15,180 nt of DNA from an uncultured Clostridia bacterium (GCA_945937975.1 CAMEUD010000021.1:1-15180); one strand, 5' to 3'. Counted from the first letter of the stretch, positions 7,468 through 14,886 are shown. The notes: generated by a model from the sequence alone, not told the origin. Made by a program: numbers and translations.

Positions 7468-7944
7468 ATAAAAAAAAGATTGTTAGTTTTAGTTAGTATT
7501 TTGGTTTGTTGTTTCGTAATGTCGGCATGTAATAGCGATGCAATATGTGGGAATTGGCAAACTTATTCGTGCAGTTATTTATATAATGGAATAACATACG
7601 AATATACAATAGAACAAGCACAAAATTTAACTCCAAACACAGATGTTTTAGAAAATCCAGATAACTATACAGATAAAGAAGTTGTTGAAAGTACAATAGG
7701 GTTAATTTGTGCACAAACAAATGGTTTAATATACAATTTTAAAAACGAAAATGTTTTAAATATAATGAAAGATAATGAAATTAACACTACATTAATTTGG
7801 GAAAGAGAAGATGATAAAATAATTGTCAAAAGTAATTATGAATTCTCTGAAAATATTATCTATTCATTTGAAGATAATAATACCATCTCAACAACTCAAA
7901 CAATGGGTAATAATGAATTAAAAATTATACTAAAAAGAAAATAA
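7468..7944 (+). CDS. Small lipoprotein paired with surface paralog 1; ATA at the expected start
   Basis: This lipoprotein of about 158 aa is the partner of surface paralog 1. AAAGGAG (7456-7462) lies five bases before an ATA codon at 7468, followed by K-K-R, a hydrophobic stretch and the lipobox V-M-S-A-C21. The paralog at 10010 has ATG at the matching place. The only ordinary in-frame start is TTG at 7480, 17 bases from the ribosome binding site, and it would remove the K-K-R end. So either ATA is used, TTG is used weakly, or expression is impaired. After the lipid cysteine comes G28-N-W30, exactly seven residues on, as in the paralog. This hints at a lipocalin-like start, but I do not recognise a defined family. 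A terminator follows at once. Confidence 0.75.
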   Translation: MKKRLLVLVSILVCCFVMSACNSDAICGNWQTYSCSYLYNGITYEYTIEQAQNLTPNTDVLENPDNYTDKEVVESTIGLICAQTNGLIYNFKNENVLNIMKDNEINTTLIWEREDDKIIVKSNYEFSENIIYSFEDNNTISTTQTMGNNELKIILKRK

Positions 7945-7967
7945 TGCCTTTATATAGGCATTTTTTT
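7943..7967 (+). terminator. Intrinsic terminator after lipoprotein 1
   Basis: AATGCCT (7943-7949) pairs with AGGCATT (7956-7962) around a six-base loop, followed by T residues to 7967. The 5' arm overlaps the last two bases of the stop codon. It closes the first surface-protein/lipoprotein unit. Confidence 0.85.
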
Positions 7968-7979
7968 ATTTTAAAATAT

Positions 7980-8009
7980 TTGACTTAAAAAATTTTATTA
8001 TTATATAAT
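7980..8009 (+). promoter_or_regulatory. Promoter of the second GLUG surface-protein gene
   Basis: TTGACT (7980-7985) and TATAAT (8004-8009) are 18 bases apart. The element is nearly the same as the promoter of the third paralog (TTGACT, 18 bases, TATAAT, similar spacer), so promoter and gene were duplicated together. Confidence 0.75.
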
Positions 8010-8029
8010 AATAAAAAAGGAGGCGAGAT

Positions 8030-10000
8030 ATGACAACTTCAAAAAATAAAAAAATTATTTATTGGACACTTTATGGATTAATCTTTGTGTTCACAGCATA
8101 CTTTGCTTTCACATTTATATCAAAATCTATAGCAGAGAAAAAAGATTTTGAAATATTTAAGGAATCTTGGCAGTATGTTGCAGATACCAATTTTAAGCAA
8201 TCTGTAGAAATTGACCCAGAAACAAATGAACAAAAAATATATTATGAGATTTCAACTCCAGAACAACTTGCTGGTGCATTTTTGAGTGAGTCATCAGTTA
8301 GTGCAGAAAATACAAGCACAATTAGTAATAGAACATACCGATTAACTAACAATGTTGATCTTAAAGGGAAAACTTGGCAAGTTGAATCAACATTTACACA
8401 AACTTTTGATGGTAATAGTTACCATGTTCAAAATTTAACAATAAACGATAAATCAATTAGTTCTTATTCAACAAGAATTTTAGGATTTGTAGGGACTTTA
8501 AGGGGTACAATAAAAAATCTTTATTTTGATAATTTGAATGTATCAACAAACAAGTGGTATACTAAATGTTACATAGGTGGAATCGCTGGGATAATGGAAA
8601 GTGGTCAAATTCTCAATGTATATATAAATAGTGGATATATTTATGGGAGTGGTGTGGGGGCCGATAACACATTCAATCAAGAAAGAGCAGTTGGTGGAAT
8701 TGTTGGGTTTTTAAAAGGTGGAACTATAAAAAATTCAATCAATAAAGCAAGTCTTGACTATGGTAAACACATTGGTGGAATTGTTGGTTATATGGATAAT
8801 GGAACTATCACAAATTGTATTAATCAAGGTAGTATTTGTGCAAGCGATGGTGCATATATGAGAGTTGGTGGCATTGCTGGTGAAATACATGGTGGAACAT
8901 TAAAATTATGTGAAAATACAGGAAAAATTTATACGACTATAGATGAAGATGATGTAGATTGCACTAATTTATCTATTGGTGGTATAGTTGGGGTTGCATC
9001 AGTAACTATTGAACAATGTTCAAACAAAGGAGATGTTGATGGTGGTAGTGAATATGCTTGTGCTGAAACTATGGTAGGTGGAATTGTTGGGCAATCTGTA
9101 GCATCTATTAATGATTGTTATAATACAGGTAATATAAGTGGCAGTGCATATCAAAAGACACTTGCTTCTGGAACAGTACAAAACGATACTAATGAAAAGT
9201 TTGCAGATGGAGTTGGTAGATTTTGGGCGTTTAGTTTGAGCATAGTTAGTGGAACATATACAAATAGTAAAGGCTCTGGTGAATATAAAGATAAAAAACA
9301 AGAATCAGTTTATGTAGATACAATAGTCCAAAATGTTTATCGTGGTGGAATATGTGGCAGTGGTAAAAATATTAAAATATCAAATTGTTATAATATTGGA
9401 ACTGTTGATTCAACGGATAGTGAAATAAAAAGAACTGTAAGTTTATATTTTAAATGGAAAGCAAATGATCAATATAATATGTGGATAGCAGACAAGTTTA
9501 CATTTGGTGTTGGTTATAACTATGATACCATTTGTCCAAACTCAAATAATAGTTGGTGCTTCGATGCTTCTAAAACTGTATCATATAAAGAACTTTCAAA
9601 AGTCAATTTAACTCAATCATTGTATGTTAAAAACGAATCTGTTAAAACTAATGAAATTAAAGATGGTGTTGTACAAGGTACAAACACAGGAAGAAATTGT
9701 GATTGGTATATTTATGATTCCAATGGCTGTGAATTTAGATCTATTCATGCGATAAATTGCAATGAGCAAAAAGATTCATATGGTGATTTATCAGGATATA
9801 ATTTGGTATTTTGGGTACAATTTACAAGCCAATATCAAACCAAAGACCAAACAGTATATTATGTATATAACATTGATAAAATAAACTACAATGTTTCAGC
9901 TTTTGGAAGTACTTATCAAGTAATAAAGAATAGGTTTGAAAATTTAGGCTCGTGGGATACCAGTGGAGAGTTACCAAAACTAAATGGTTTGTATTGGTAG
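8030..10000 (+). CDS. Membrane-anchored GLUG-repeat surface protein, paralog 2
   Basis: This 656-aa protein has the same plan as paralog 1: lysine-rich tip, signal-anchor helix (about 10-32), S-W-Q-Y-V-A-D-T-N-F block, N-V-D-L-K-G-K-T-W strand and seven GLUG-type repeats from residue 182 to about 462. Its repeats 2-6 resemble those of paralog 1 (for example the shared G-K-H-I-G-G-I-V-G), whereas its N-terminus is closest to paralog 3. The insert between repeats 6 and 7 starts with R-F-W-A-F. The C-terminus ends W-D-x-S-G-E-L-P-K-L-N-G-L-Y-W, a common closing pattern in GLUG surface proteins. ATG 8030 follows AAGGAGG (8017-8023). The stop codon TAG overlaps the ribosome binding site of the following lipoprotein gene, so the two are probably translationally coupled. 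Confidence 0.85.
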   Translation: MTTSKNKKIIYWTLYGLIFVFTAYFAFTFISKSIAEKKDFEIFKESWQYVADTNFKQSVEIDPETNEQKIYYEISTPEQLAGAFLSESSVSAENTSTISNRTYRLTNNVDLKGKTWQVESTFTQTFDGNSYHVQNLTINDKSISSYSTRILGFVGTLRGTIKNLYFDNLNVSTNKWYTKCYIGGIAGIMESGQILNVYINSGYIYGSGVGADNTFNQERAVGGIVGFLKGGTIKNSINKASLDYGKHIGGIVGYMDNGTITNCINQGSICASDGAYMRVGGIAGEIHGGTLKLCENTGKIYTTIDEDDVDCTNLSIGGIVGVASVTIEQCSNKGDVDGGSEYACAETMVGGIVGQSVASINDCYNTGNISGSAYQKTLASGTVQNDTNEKFADGVGRFWAFSLSIVSGTYTNSKGSGEYKDKKQESVYVDTIVQNVYRGGICGSGKNIKISNCYNIGTVDSTDSEIKRTVSLYFKWKANDQYNMWIADKFTFGVGYNYDTICPNSNNSWCFDASKTVSYKELSKVNLTQSLYVKNESVKTNEIKDGVVQGTNTGRNCDWYIYDSNGCEFRSIHAINCNEQKDSYGDLSGYNLVFWVQFTSQYQTKDQTVYYVYNIDKINYNVSAFGSTYQVIKNRFENLGSWDTSGELPKLNGLYW

Positions 10001-10009
10001 GAGAAAGAT

Positions 10010-10483
10010 ATGAAAAAATTTGTGAAATGTTTAATGACTTTATTATGTTTTACTCTTTGCTTGTTTATAACTGGTTGTGGTAATAATGTATTGATTGGCA
10101 AATGGTATATATACGAATTAGAAATAACAATAAACAACGAACAATTTAATTATAGTATTGCTGACTTAAATGAATTGACAAGTTCTGGAATAAATGATGA
10201 TTCAAGCAATAAAGAAAAGGCAGATTTCTACGCATATTATTATTATGAAAGTAGCAAAGATGCGTATATTGAGTTTAAGAATAATAATATTATCGTATAC
10301 GGTGATGAAAATTCTATATACAAATGGAAACAAGAAAATAATACAATTTCTATCATTAATAATGATGAAATATTAAATGTTTTGAATTTTATAACAAATG
10401 ATGAACAGCAAAATTATCTTGAACAATCTTTTGATGTTGAAACAAATTGTCAAATAAAAACAATATTTGTTAAAGATGTTTAG
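10010..10483 (+). CDS. Small lipoprotein paired with surface paralog 2
   Basis: This 157-aa protein has a classic lipoprotein signal: M-K-K, a hydrophobic stretch with three cysteines, and the lipobox F-I-T-G-C23. G30-K-W32 follows the lipid cysteine by seven residues, as in lipoprotein 1. A second matched stretch, N-Y-S-I-A-D-L here and E-Y-T-I-E-Q-A there, confirms they are paralogs. The remainder is low in similarity and rich in asparagine, with a tyrosine cluster near residue 76. The family is unrecognised; a lipocalin-like fold is a possibility. ATG 10010 is six bases after AGGAG (9999-10003), which begins inside the upstream stop codon. It probably sits on the outer face of the membrane next to its surface-protein partner. 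Confidence 0.85.
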   Translation: MKKFVKCLMTLLCFTLCLFITGCGNNVLIGKWYIYELEITINNEQFNYSIADLNELTSSGINDDSSNKEKADFYAYYYYESSKDAYIEFKNNNIIVYGDENSIYKWKQENNTISIINNDEILNVLNFITNDEQQNYLEQSFDVETNCQIKTIFVKDV

Positions 10484-10485
10484 TT

Positions 10486-10518
10486 AAAAAAATAGTTTTG
10501 AAAAAAACTATTTTTTTT
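10486..10518 (+). terminator. Intrinsic terminator after lipoprotein 2
   Basis: A perfect 14-bp stem pairs 10486-10499 with 10504-10517 around a GAAA tetraloop. Eight T residues end the 3' arm. The 128 bases from here to the next promoter are A/T-rich and show nothing I can name. Confidence 0.9.
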
Positions 10519-10646
10519 AATTATGATACTTTTATTATATCTCATAATAAGTGATGCATAATTATATGATTTATTTATAATTTGAAGATTTTATCTAGCA
10601 AATTTTATAACTTTAAAGTAAATAAAAAATCAATAGATTAAAAAAT

Positions 10647-10676
10647 TTGACTTGAAAAAGTTAATTAATATATAAT
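10647..10676 (+). promoter_or_regulatory. Promoter of the third GLUG surface-protein gene
   Basis: TTGACT (10647-10652) and TATAAT (10671-10676) are 18 bases apart and match the second paralog's promoter almost base for base. Transcription should start near 10683, right at an in-frame ATG (10684) and just before the G tract. Confidence 0.75.
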
Positions 10677-10684
10677 ATTAAAAA

Positions 10685-10697
10685 TGGGGGTGGGGGG
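10685..10697 (+). repeat. G-tract between promoter and start codon of paralog 3
   Basis: Five G, one T and six G residues (10686-10690 and 10692-10697) stand out in this A/T-rich sequence. The second run doubles as the ribosome binding site, seven bases before ATG 10705. Such tracts can change length by slippage, which here would alter spacing to the start codon or the frame of the upstream ATG 10684. Confidence 0.6.
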
Positions 10698-10704
10698 AAA
10701 AAAT

Positions 10705-12720
10705 ATGATAGTAACAAGCAAAAAAACTATTTATTGGATGCTATATAGTCTTTTATTATTGTTTACTATATATTTTTCATTTACTTTTATCTCACAAAAA
10801 ATAGAAGAACGAAAAGAATTTGAAATATTTAAAGATTCATGGCAGTATGTTGCAGACACGAATTTTAAACAATCTGTAGAAATTGACCCAGAAACAAATG
10901 AACAAAAAGTATATAATGAAATATCAACTCCAGAGCAACTTGCAGGTATGTTTTTAAATACCGATAGTAATAGTCTAAAAGCTGAAAAATTAAGTGATAT
11001 TAGTACTGAATACAAACTTACAAAAAATATAGATTTAAATGGCAAAACTTGGATTTCAAGTGATTTCAGTGAAGTGTTAGATGGTGGCAGCTTTATTATT
11101 TCAAATTTGAAAATATCTAGCAATAATGCCACTGTAGGATTTATTTTAAAGTTGACTGGTACTGTAAAAGATTTATTTTTTAGCAATGTTAATATTGAAT
11201 ATTCAGGAGATGGATCTGTAGAATATAAAATGGGAGTAGTGTGTGGCGAATCAAATAATGGTAAAATTAGTAATGTTTATATAAAAAGTGGAAGTGTTGT
11301 TGGTAAAATTGGTAAAAATACAACAAAAAGTTACATCGGTGGAATCGTTGGATTTATGCAAGGCACTAAACCAAATATTGAAAACTGTTATAATAATGCA
11401 ACGATAAAAAATGGAACACATATGGGTGGCATAGTTGGAAATGTTGACAGTGGAACTGTGACTCGTTGTGTAAATAATGGTAAAATAATAATTGATGAAA
11501 CAATTAATTTAGGAACATACAACCTTATTGAATATTTATTTATAAAAGGTAAAGTTTTTAATTTATATTGTGGAGGAATAGCAGGGTATTATAAAGGGGG
11601 AAATATATTATCGTTATGCATAAATCGTGCTTCACTAACAACAAAAATATTGCAAAAAATTAATTTAAACAATGGTATATCCTTAAAAGTTATGAGTTTA
11701 AGTAATGCTACAGAAATAATGGTAGGAGGAATTGTTGGATATTCTACAAAGTCAATTGACAAATGTTATAATACAGGAGAGATAAATGGTGGCGATGACT
11801 ATAATGAAACAACTTATGTTGGGGGAATTGCTGGCAAAAGTTTGAATACGATTAATAATTGTTATAATACTGGCAATTTAATTTGTAAATCACGACCTAT
11901 AAAAAATGACCAAAGTATAGAGAATACAAATACGCAAGTAGAAACATTAAAAGTATTCAGGTCAATAGGTTTGGGGTGGAGAGATTGTTGGTTAAAAATA
12001 TGGACTGGTTCATATAAGGAAGATAATACAAAAGATATTAATCAATATGACAATAAAACGACATATCAAAGTTTTGTTGGTGGTATAGTTGGATATTCCA
12101 CAAAAGAAGTGAAAAACAGTTATAATATTGGTAAAATAACATCAAACAGCGATAATTATAGTATAACAAAAATGTTGACTGCTGAATTATGGTATGATGA
12201 TGTAGGTGGAATGCGATATAGCGATACTTTTGTCTATCAATTTAATATAAAAATTCCAACCAATATTTCTGGCATAAACGGTAATAGATCCATAGGTGTT
12301 CAAAATTGTTATTCAGATCAAACTTTTAATTACAGTTTAACAAAGTCCATTGATTATTATTTAAACATGTGCAGGGAATCTACTGAAAAAGGCACAACAA
12401 CATATTATATTACCGATCAAGGTACTGGGGCATGGGGATATGGGACTCAAAAATGGAAAGCTGAAACATCAGCATATATCACTAGTCAATATCAAAATAA
12501 TAAAATATATTGTAAGGCTTATATGGAAAATTCAACAGAAGGTAGAGAAAATACAAGCGATCAGGCACAAACTAGGTATGCAATTGATAAAACAATAGAT
12601 TTTTATAAAACAAATTATAAAATAAATATTCCATCAGCAAGTTCTTTAGATTCAACAGTTTGGACAAGTAATTCTAATATTAATAATGGCTACCCTTATT
12701 TAAAAGATTTATATTGGTAA
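10705..12720 (+). CDS. Membrane-anchored GLUG-repeat surface protein, paralog 3
   Basis: This 671-aa protein shares the plan of its two neighbours: signal-anchor helix near the N-terminus, S-W-Q-Y-V-A-D-T-N-F block, N-I-D-L-N-G-K-T-W strand and seven GLUG-type repeats at about 176-482. Its middle is the most divergent, with longer insertions between repeats 3-5 (around 260-340). The insert between repeats 6 and 7 is again tryptophan-rich (G-W-R-D-C-W-L-K-I-W). It ends N-G-Y-P-Y-L-K-D-L-Y-W. I chose ATG 10705 by homology with the paralogs and because GGGGGG lies seven bases upstream. An in-frame ATG at 10684 would add seven residues and would be nearly leaderless. Unlike paralogs 1 and 2, it has no lipoprotein gene after it. 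Confidence 0.85.
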   Translation: MIVTSKKTIYWMLYSLLLLFTIYFSFTFISQKIEERKEFEIFKDSWQYVADTNFKQSVEIDPETNEQKVYNEISTPEQLAGMFLNTDSNSLKAEKLSDISTEYKLTKNIDLNGKTWISSDFSEVLDGGSFIISNLKISSNNATVGFILKLTGTVKDLFFSNVNIEYSGDGSVEYKMGVVCGESNNGKISNVYIKSGSVVGKIGKNTTKSYIGGIVGFMQGTKPNIENCYNNATIKNGTHMGGIVGNVDSGTVTRCVNNGKIIIDETINLGTYNLIEYLFIKGKVFNLYCGGIAGYYKGGNILSLCINRASLTTKILQKINLNNGISLKVMSLSNATEIMVGGIVGYSTKSIDKCYNTGEINGGDDYNETTYVGGIAGKSLNTINNCYNTGNLICKSRPIKNDQSIENTNTQVETLKVFRSIGLGWRDCWLKIWTGSYKEDNTKDINQYDNKTTYQSFVGGIVGYSTKEVKNSYNIGKITSNSDNYSITKMLTAELWYDDVGGMRYSDTFVYQFNIKIPTNISGINGNRSIGVQNCYSDQTFNYSLTKSIDYYLNMCRESTEKGTTTYYITDQGTGAWGYGTQKWKAETSAYITSQYQNNKIYCKAYMENSTEGRENTSDQAQTRYAIDKTIDFYKTNYKINIPSASSLDSTVWTSNSNINNGYPYLKDLYW

Positions 12721-12764
12721 TTAAATATTATTATATTAATTTTAAATGTATTTTTTGTAGAAAA

Positions 12765-12781
12765 TAGTTATAAAATAACTA
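12765..12781 (+). promoter_or_regulatory. Inverted repeat with embedded -10 directly before the transglycosylase start
   Basis: TAGTTAT (12765-12771) and ATAACTA (12775-12781) form a perfect 7-bp inverted repeat with an AAA centre. It contains a -10-like TATAAA (12769-12774) and ends one base before the GTG start codon. No good -35 or ribosome binding site is visible. It could be an operator on a leaderless promoter or an RNA hairpin limiting initiation. Confidence 0.4.
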
Positions 12782-12782
12782 T

Positions 12783-13325
12783 GTGAAAAATAAATTATTT
12801 ATTATATTTTTTATTTGTATGGTTATTTCTTGTATATCAGTTTACGGATATTTATTTTACTTAAATTATAAATATCCGTTTTCTTATAAAGAAATTATAA
12901 TTGAGAATTGTGATAAATATGATTTTGAGTATGATTTTATTGCAAGTTTAATAAATGCAGAAAGTGGATTTAATAAAGATGCAATTTCAAATAAAGGTGC
13001 TGTTGGTCTTATGCAAATTATGCCCAAAACTGCGGAATTTGTATGCGAAAAAATAAATGAAGAATATGATTATGAAAAATTAAAAGAACCTAATTTTAAT
13101 ATTAAAATCGGGACATATTATTTAAAATATTTAAAAACAAAATTTGAAAATAAAATTGTTATTTTATGTGCCTATAACGCTGGTGAAGGAGTTGTTGGTA
13201 ATTGGCTTAAAAATAAAGAATATTCAACTGATGGTAAAACATTAATTAAAATACCATATTCATCAACTAATTCATATGTTGAAAAAATATTAAAAACTCA
13301 AAAAATTTATAAAAAGAAGTTTTAA
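12783..13325 (+). CDS. Membrane-anchored lytic transglycosylase (SLT domain)
   Basis: This 180-aa protein should cleave peptidoglycan glycan strands, leaving 1,6-anhydro-muramic ends. Residues 4-27 are a hydrophobic signal anchor. The soluble lytic transglycosylase domain (about 36-175) has the catalytic E60-S61-G-F, then G75-L-M-Q-I-M-P81, the A130-Y-N-A-G134 box and a closing tyrosine near 165. It is a compact single-domain form. The start is GTG 12783; an overlapping ATG at 12781 runs straight into TGA. There is no ribosome binding site. It follows the surface-protein cluster, so it might remodel the wall for those proteins, but it could equally be a general housekeeping enzyme. Confidence 0.92.
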   Translation: MKNKLFIIFFICMVISCISVYGYLFYLNYKYPFSYKEIIIENCDKYDFEYDFIASLINAESGFNKDAISNKGAVGLMQIMPKTAEFVCEKINEEYDYEKLKEPNFNIKIGTYYLKYLKTKFENKIVILCAYNAGEGVVGNWLKNKEYSTDGKTLIKIPYSSTNSYVEKILKTQKIYKKKF

Positions 13326-13333
13326 TAACTTGT

Positions 13334-13360
13334 TTGACTAATTATGTTAAATATGATAAC
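13334..13360 (+). promoter_or_regulatory. Weak candidate promoter of lysS
   Basis: TTGACT (13334-13339) is followed after 15 bases by GATAAC (13355-13360). Spacing and -10 are both off consensus, so this is tentative. A TATAAA at 13371 lacks a matching -35. Confidence 0.3.
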
Positions 13361-13416
13361 CTAATTAAGTTATAAATAACAAGCAGTTTGTTAATATATT
13401 AGGAGAAAAATTTATT

Positions 13417-14886
13417 ATGGAAAACACACAACAATTATCAAGTGAAATTGATATTCGTGCTGAAAAAATTGCAACATTAAAAAAATCAGGTGTAATTGTT
13501 TACAAAGAAAAATTTGACAGAACTCACACAATCGAACAAGCGAGAGAACTTGAAGATGGCTCAAAGGTTAGCGTTTGTGGAAGAATTGTATTTAGGCGTG
13601 TTATGGGCAAATTTGGATTTATGCAAATTAGAGATGTAAAAGCAAAAATTCAAATTAGCGTTGGTGTAAACGAACTTGATGCCGAAAAATATGAATTTTA
13701 TAAAAAGATGATAGACATTGGAGATTTTGTTGGAGTTAGTGGTGAAGTATATCACACTCAAACAGGTGAAATTACAGTAAGAGCATATGAAGTAACATTA
13801 CTTAGTAAAGCACTTCGTCCATTGCCAGAAAAATTTCATGGACTTGTTGACCAAGAACAAAAATATCGTCAAAGATATTTGGACCTTATTTCAAATGAAA
13901 CAGCAAGAGAAGTTTTTGTTGGAAGAAGTAAAGTATTAACATTCCTTCGTACATTCCTTAACAGAAATGGATTTATGGAAGTTGAAACACCAATTCTTCA
14001 ATCTGCAGTTTGTGGTGCAAGTGCAAAACCTTTCTTTACTCATCACAATGCGTTAGACAAACAATGCAATCTTCGTATTGCTCCAGAAACATACTTAAAG
14101 CAAGTAATTGCAGGTGGGTTTGATAGAGTTTATGAAGTCGCAAAATGTTTCCGTAATGAAGGTATGGACACTCAACATTTGCAAGAATTTACAATGGTTG
14201 AATGGTATGCTTCATATTGGAATTTTGAAGATAATATTAAATTTTACAAAAAGTTTATACAAGAACTTTTAATGGAAGTAAAAGGTACAACAAAAATCAC
14301 ATATCAAGGTCAAGAACTTGATTTTGGGAAAGAAGTTTGGCCAAGAATTAACTATGTTGAAGAAATGCGTAAAATATTAGGTTTTGATTTCTTGGACTGC
14401 AAAACAAGAGATGAACTTGTTGAAAAAGTTGCAAACACAGGACTTTATCCAGCAAAAGAATTTGATGGAATAAAAACTCTTGGTGGAGTAATTGATTATA
14501 TTTACAAGAGAAAAATTAGAGTAAATATTATTGAACCAACAATTCTTTATAACTATCCAGCATTTTTGATACCACTTGCAAGAAAGAATGACAAAGATAA
14601 TAGAATTATCGATGCTTTCCAAATTTTGTGTGTAGGTAACGAACTTGCAAAAGCATATAGTGAACTTGTTGATCCTATTATTCAAAGAAAAGAACTTGAA
14701 AATCAAGCCAAAGCAAAACAAGAAGGTGATGATGAAGCAATGGAAATTGATGAAGACTTCTTGCTTGCAATGGAACATGGTATGCCACCAATTAGTGGTC
14801 TTGGTTTTGGTGTAGATAGACTTATGACAATACTTTTTGACCAAGAGAGTATTAGAGATGTTGTTCTTTTCCCATTAATGAAATAA
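13417..14886 (+). CDS. lysS: Lysyl-tRNA synthetase, class II
   Basis: This 489-aa enzyme charges tRNA-Lys with lysine in the cytoplasm. Residues about 50-135 form the OB-fold anticodon-binding domain (V-C-G-R-I-V-F-R-R, then G-F-M-Q-I-R-D). The catalytic domain holds motif 1 around 170-195 (R-Q-R-Y-L-D-L and M-E-V-E-T-P-I-L), motif 2 at F245-R246-N-E248-G, and motif 3 at G461-L-G-F-G-V-D-R468. T-H-H-N-A-L and L-R-I-A-P-E-x-Y-L-K are LysRS hallmarks. Motif 2 continues D-T-Q-H-L-Q-E-F-T-M-V-E-W-Y, a little different from the usual R-H-N-P-E-F-T-M form. Length is normal. AGGAG (13401-13405) is eleven bases before ATG 13417, longer than usual, but no better start exists. The gene ends in a terminator enclosing a structured element. 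Confidence 0.95.
   Translation: MENTQQLSSEIDIRAEKIATLKKSGVIVYKEKFDRTHTIEQARELEDGSKVSVCGRIVFRRVMGKFGFMQIRDVKAKIQISVGVNELDAEKYEFYKKMIDIGDFVGVSGEVYHTQTGEITVRAYEVTLLSKALRPLPEKFHGLVDQEQKYRQRYLDLISNETAREVFVGRSKVLTFLRTFLNRNGFMEVETPILQSAVCGASAKPFFTHHNALDKQCNLRIAPETYLKQVIAGGFDRVYEVAKCFRNEGMDTQHLQEFTMVEWYASYWNFEDNIKFYKKFIQELLMEVKGTTKITYQGQELDFGKEVWPRINYVEEMRKILGFDFLDCKTRDELVEKVANTGLYPAKEFDGIKTLGGVIDYIYKRKIRVNIIEPTILYNYPAFLIPLARKNDKDNRIIDAFQILCVGNELAKAYSELVDPIIQRKELENQAKAKQEGDDEAMEIDEDFLLAMEHGMPPISGLGFGVDRLMTILFDQESIRDVVLFPLMK

Noticed and set aside
9948..9953. GGCTCG inside surface paralog 2 as a further copy of the structured element
   Set aside because: Only six bases match, with no ACTCCTGC partner or hairpin at the expected spacing.
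10731..11186. 151-codon open frame on the minus strand inside surface paralog 3
   Set aside because: The plus-strand frame is supported by two paralogs; the reverse frame has no start signal and no recognisable features.
5397..12720. Transposon or prophage origin for the surface-protein cluster
   Set aside because: No transposase, integrase, terminal repeats or tRNA boundary is visible, and the composition matches the flanking genes.
12721..12760. Terminator after surface paralog 3
   Set aside because: Only imperfect A/T pairing is present, with no stable stem followed by a T tract.
13326..13416. T-box or lysine riboswitch in front of lysS
   Set aside because: Only 91 bases separate the genes, with no T-box motif, antiterminator or terminator hairpin.
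14377..14844. 155-codon open frame on the minus strand inside lysS
   Set aside because: It is a shadow of a strongly conserved gene, with no ribosome binding site and an amino-acid mix typical of reversed A/T-rich coding sequence.
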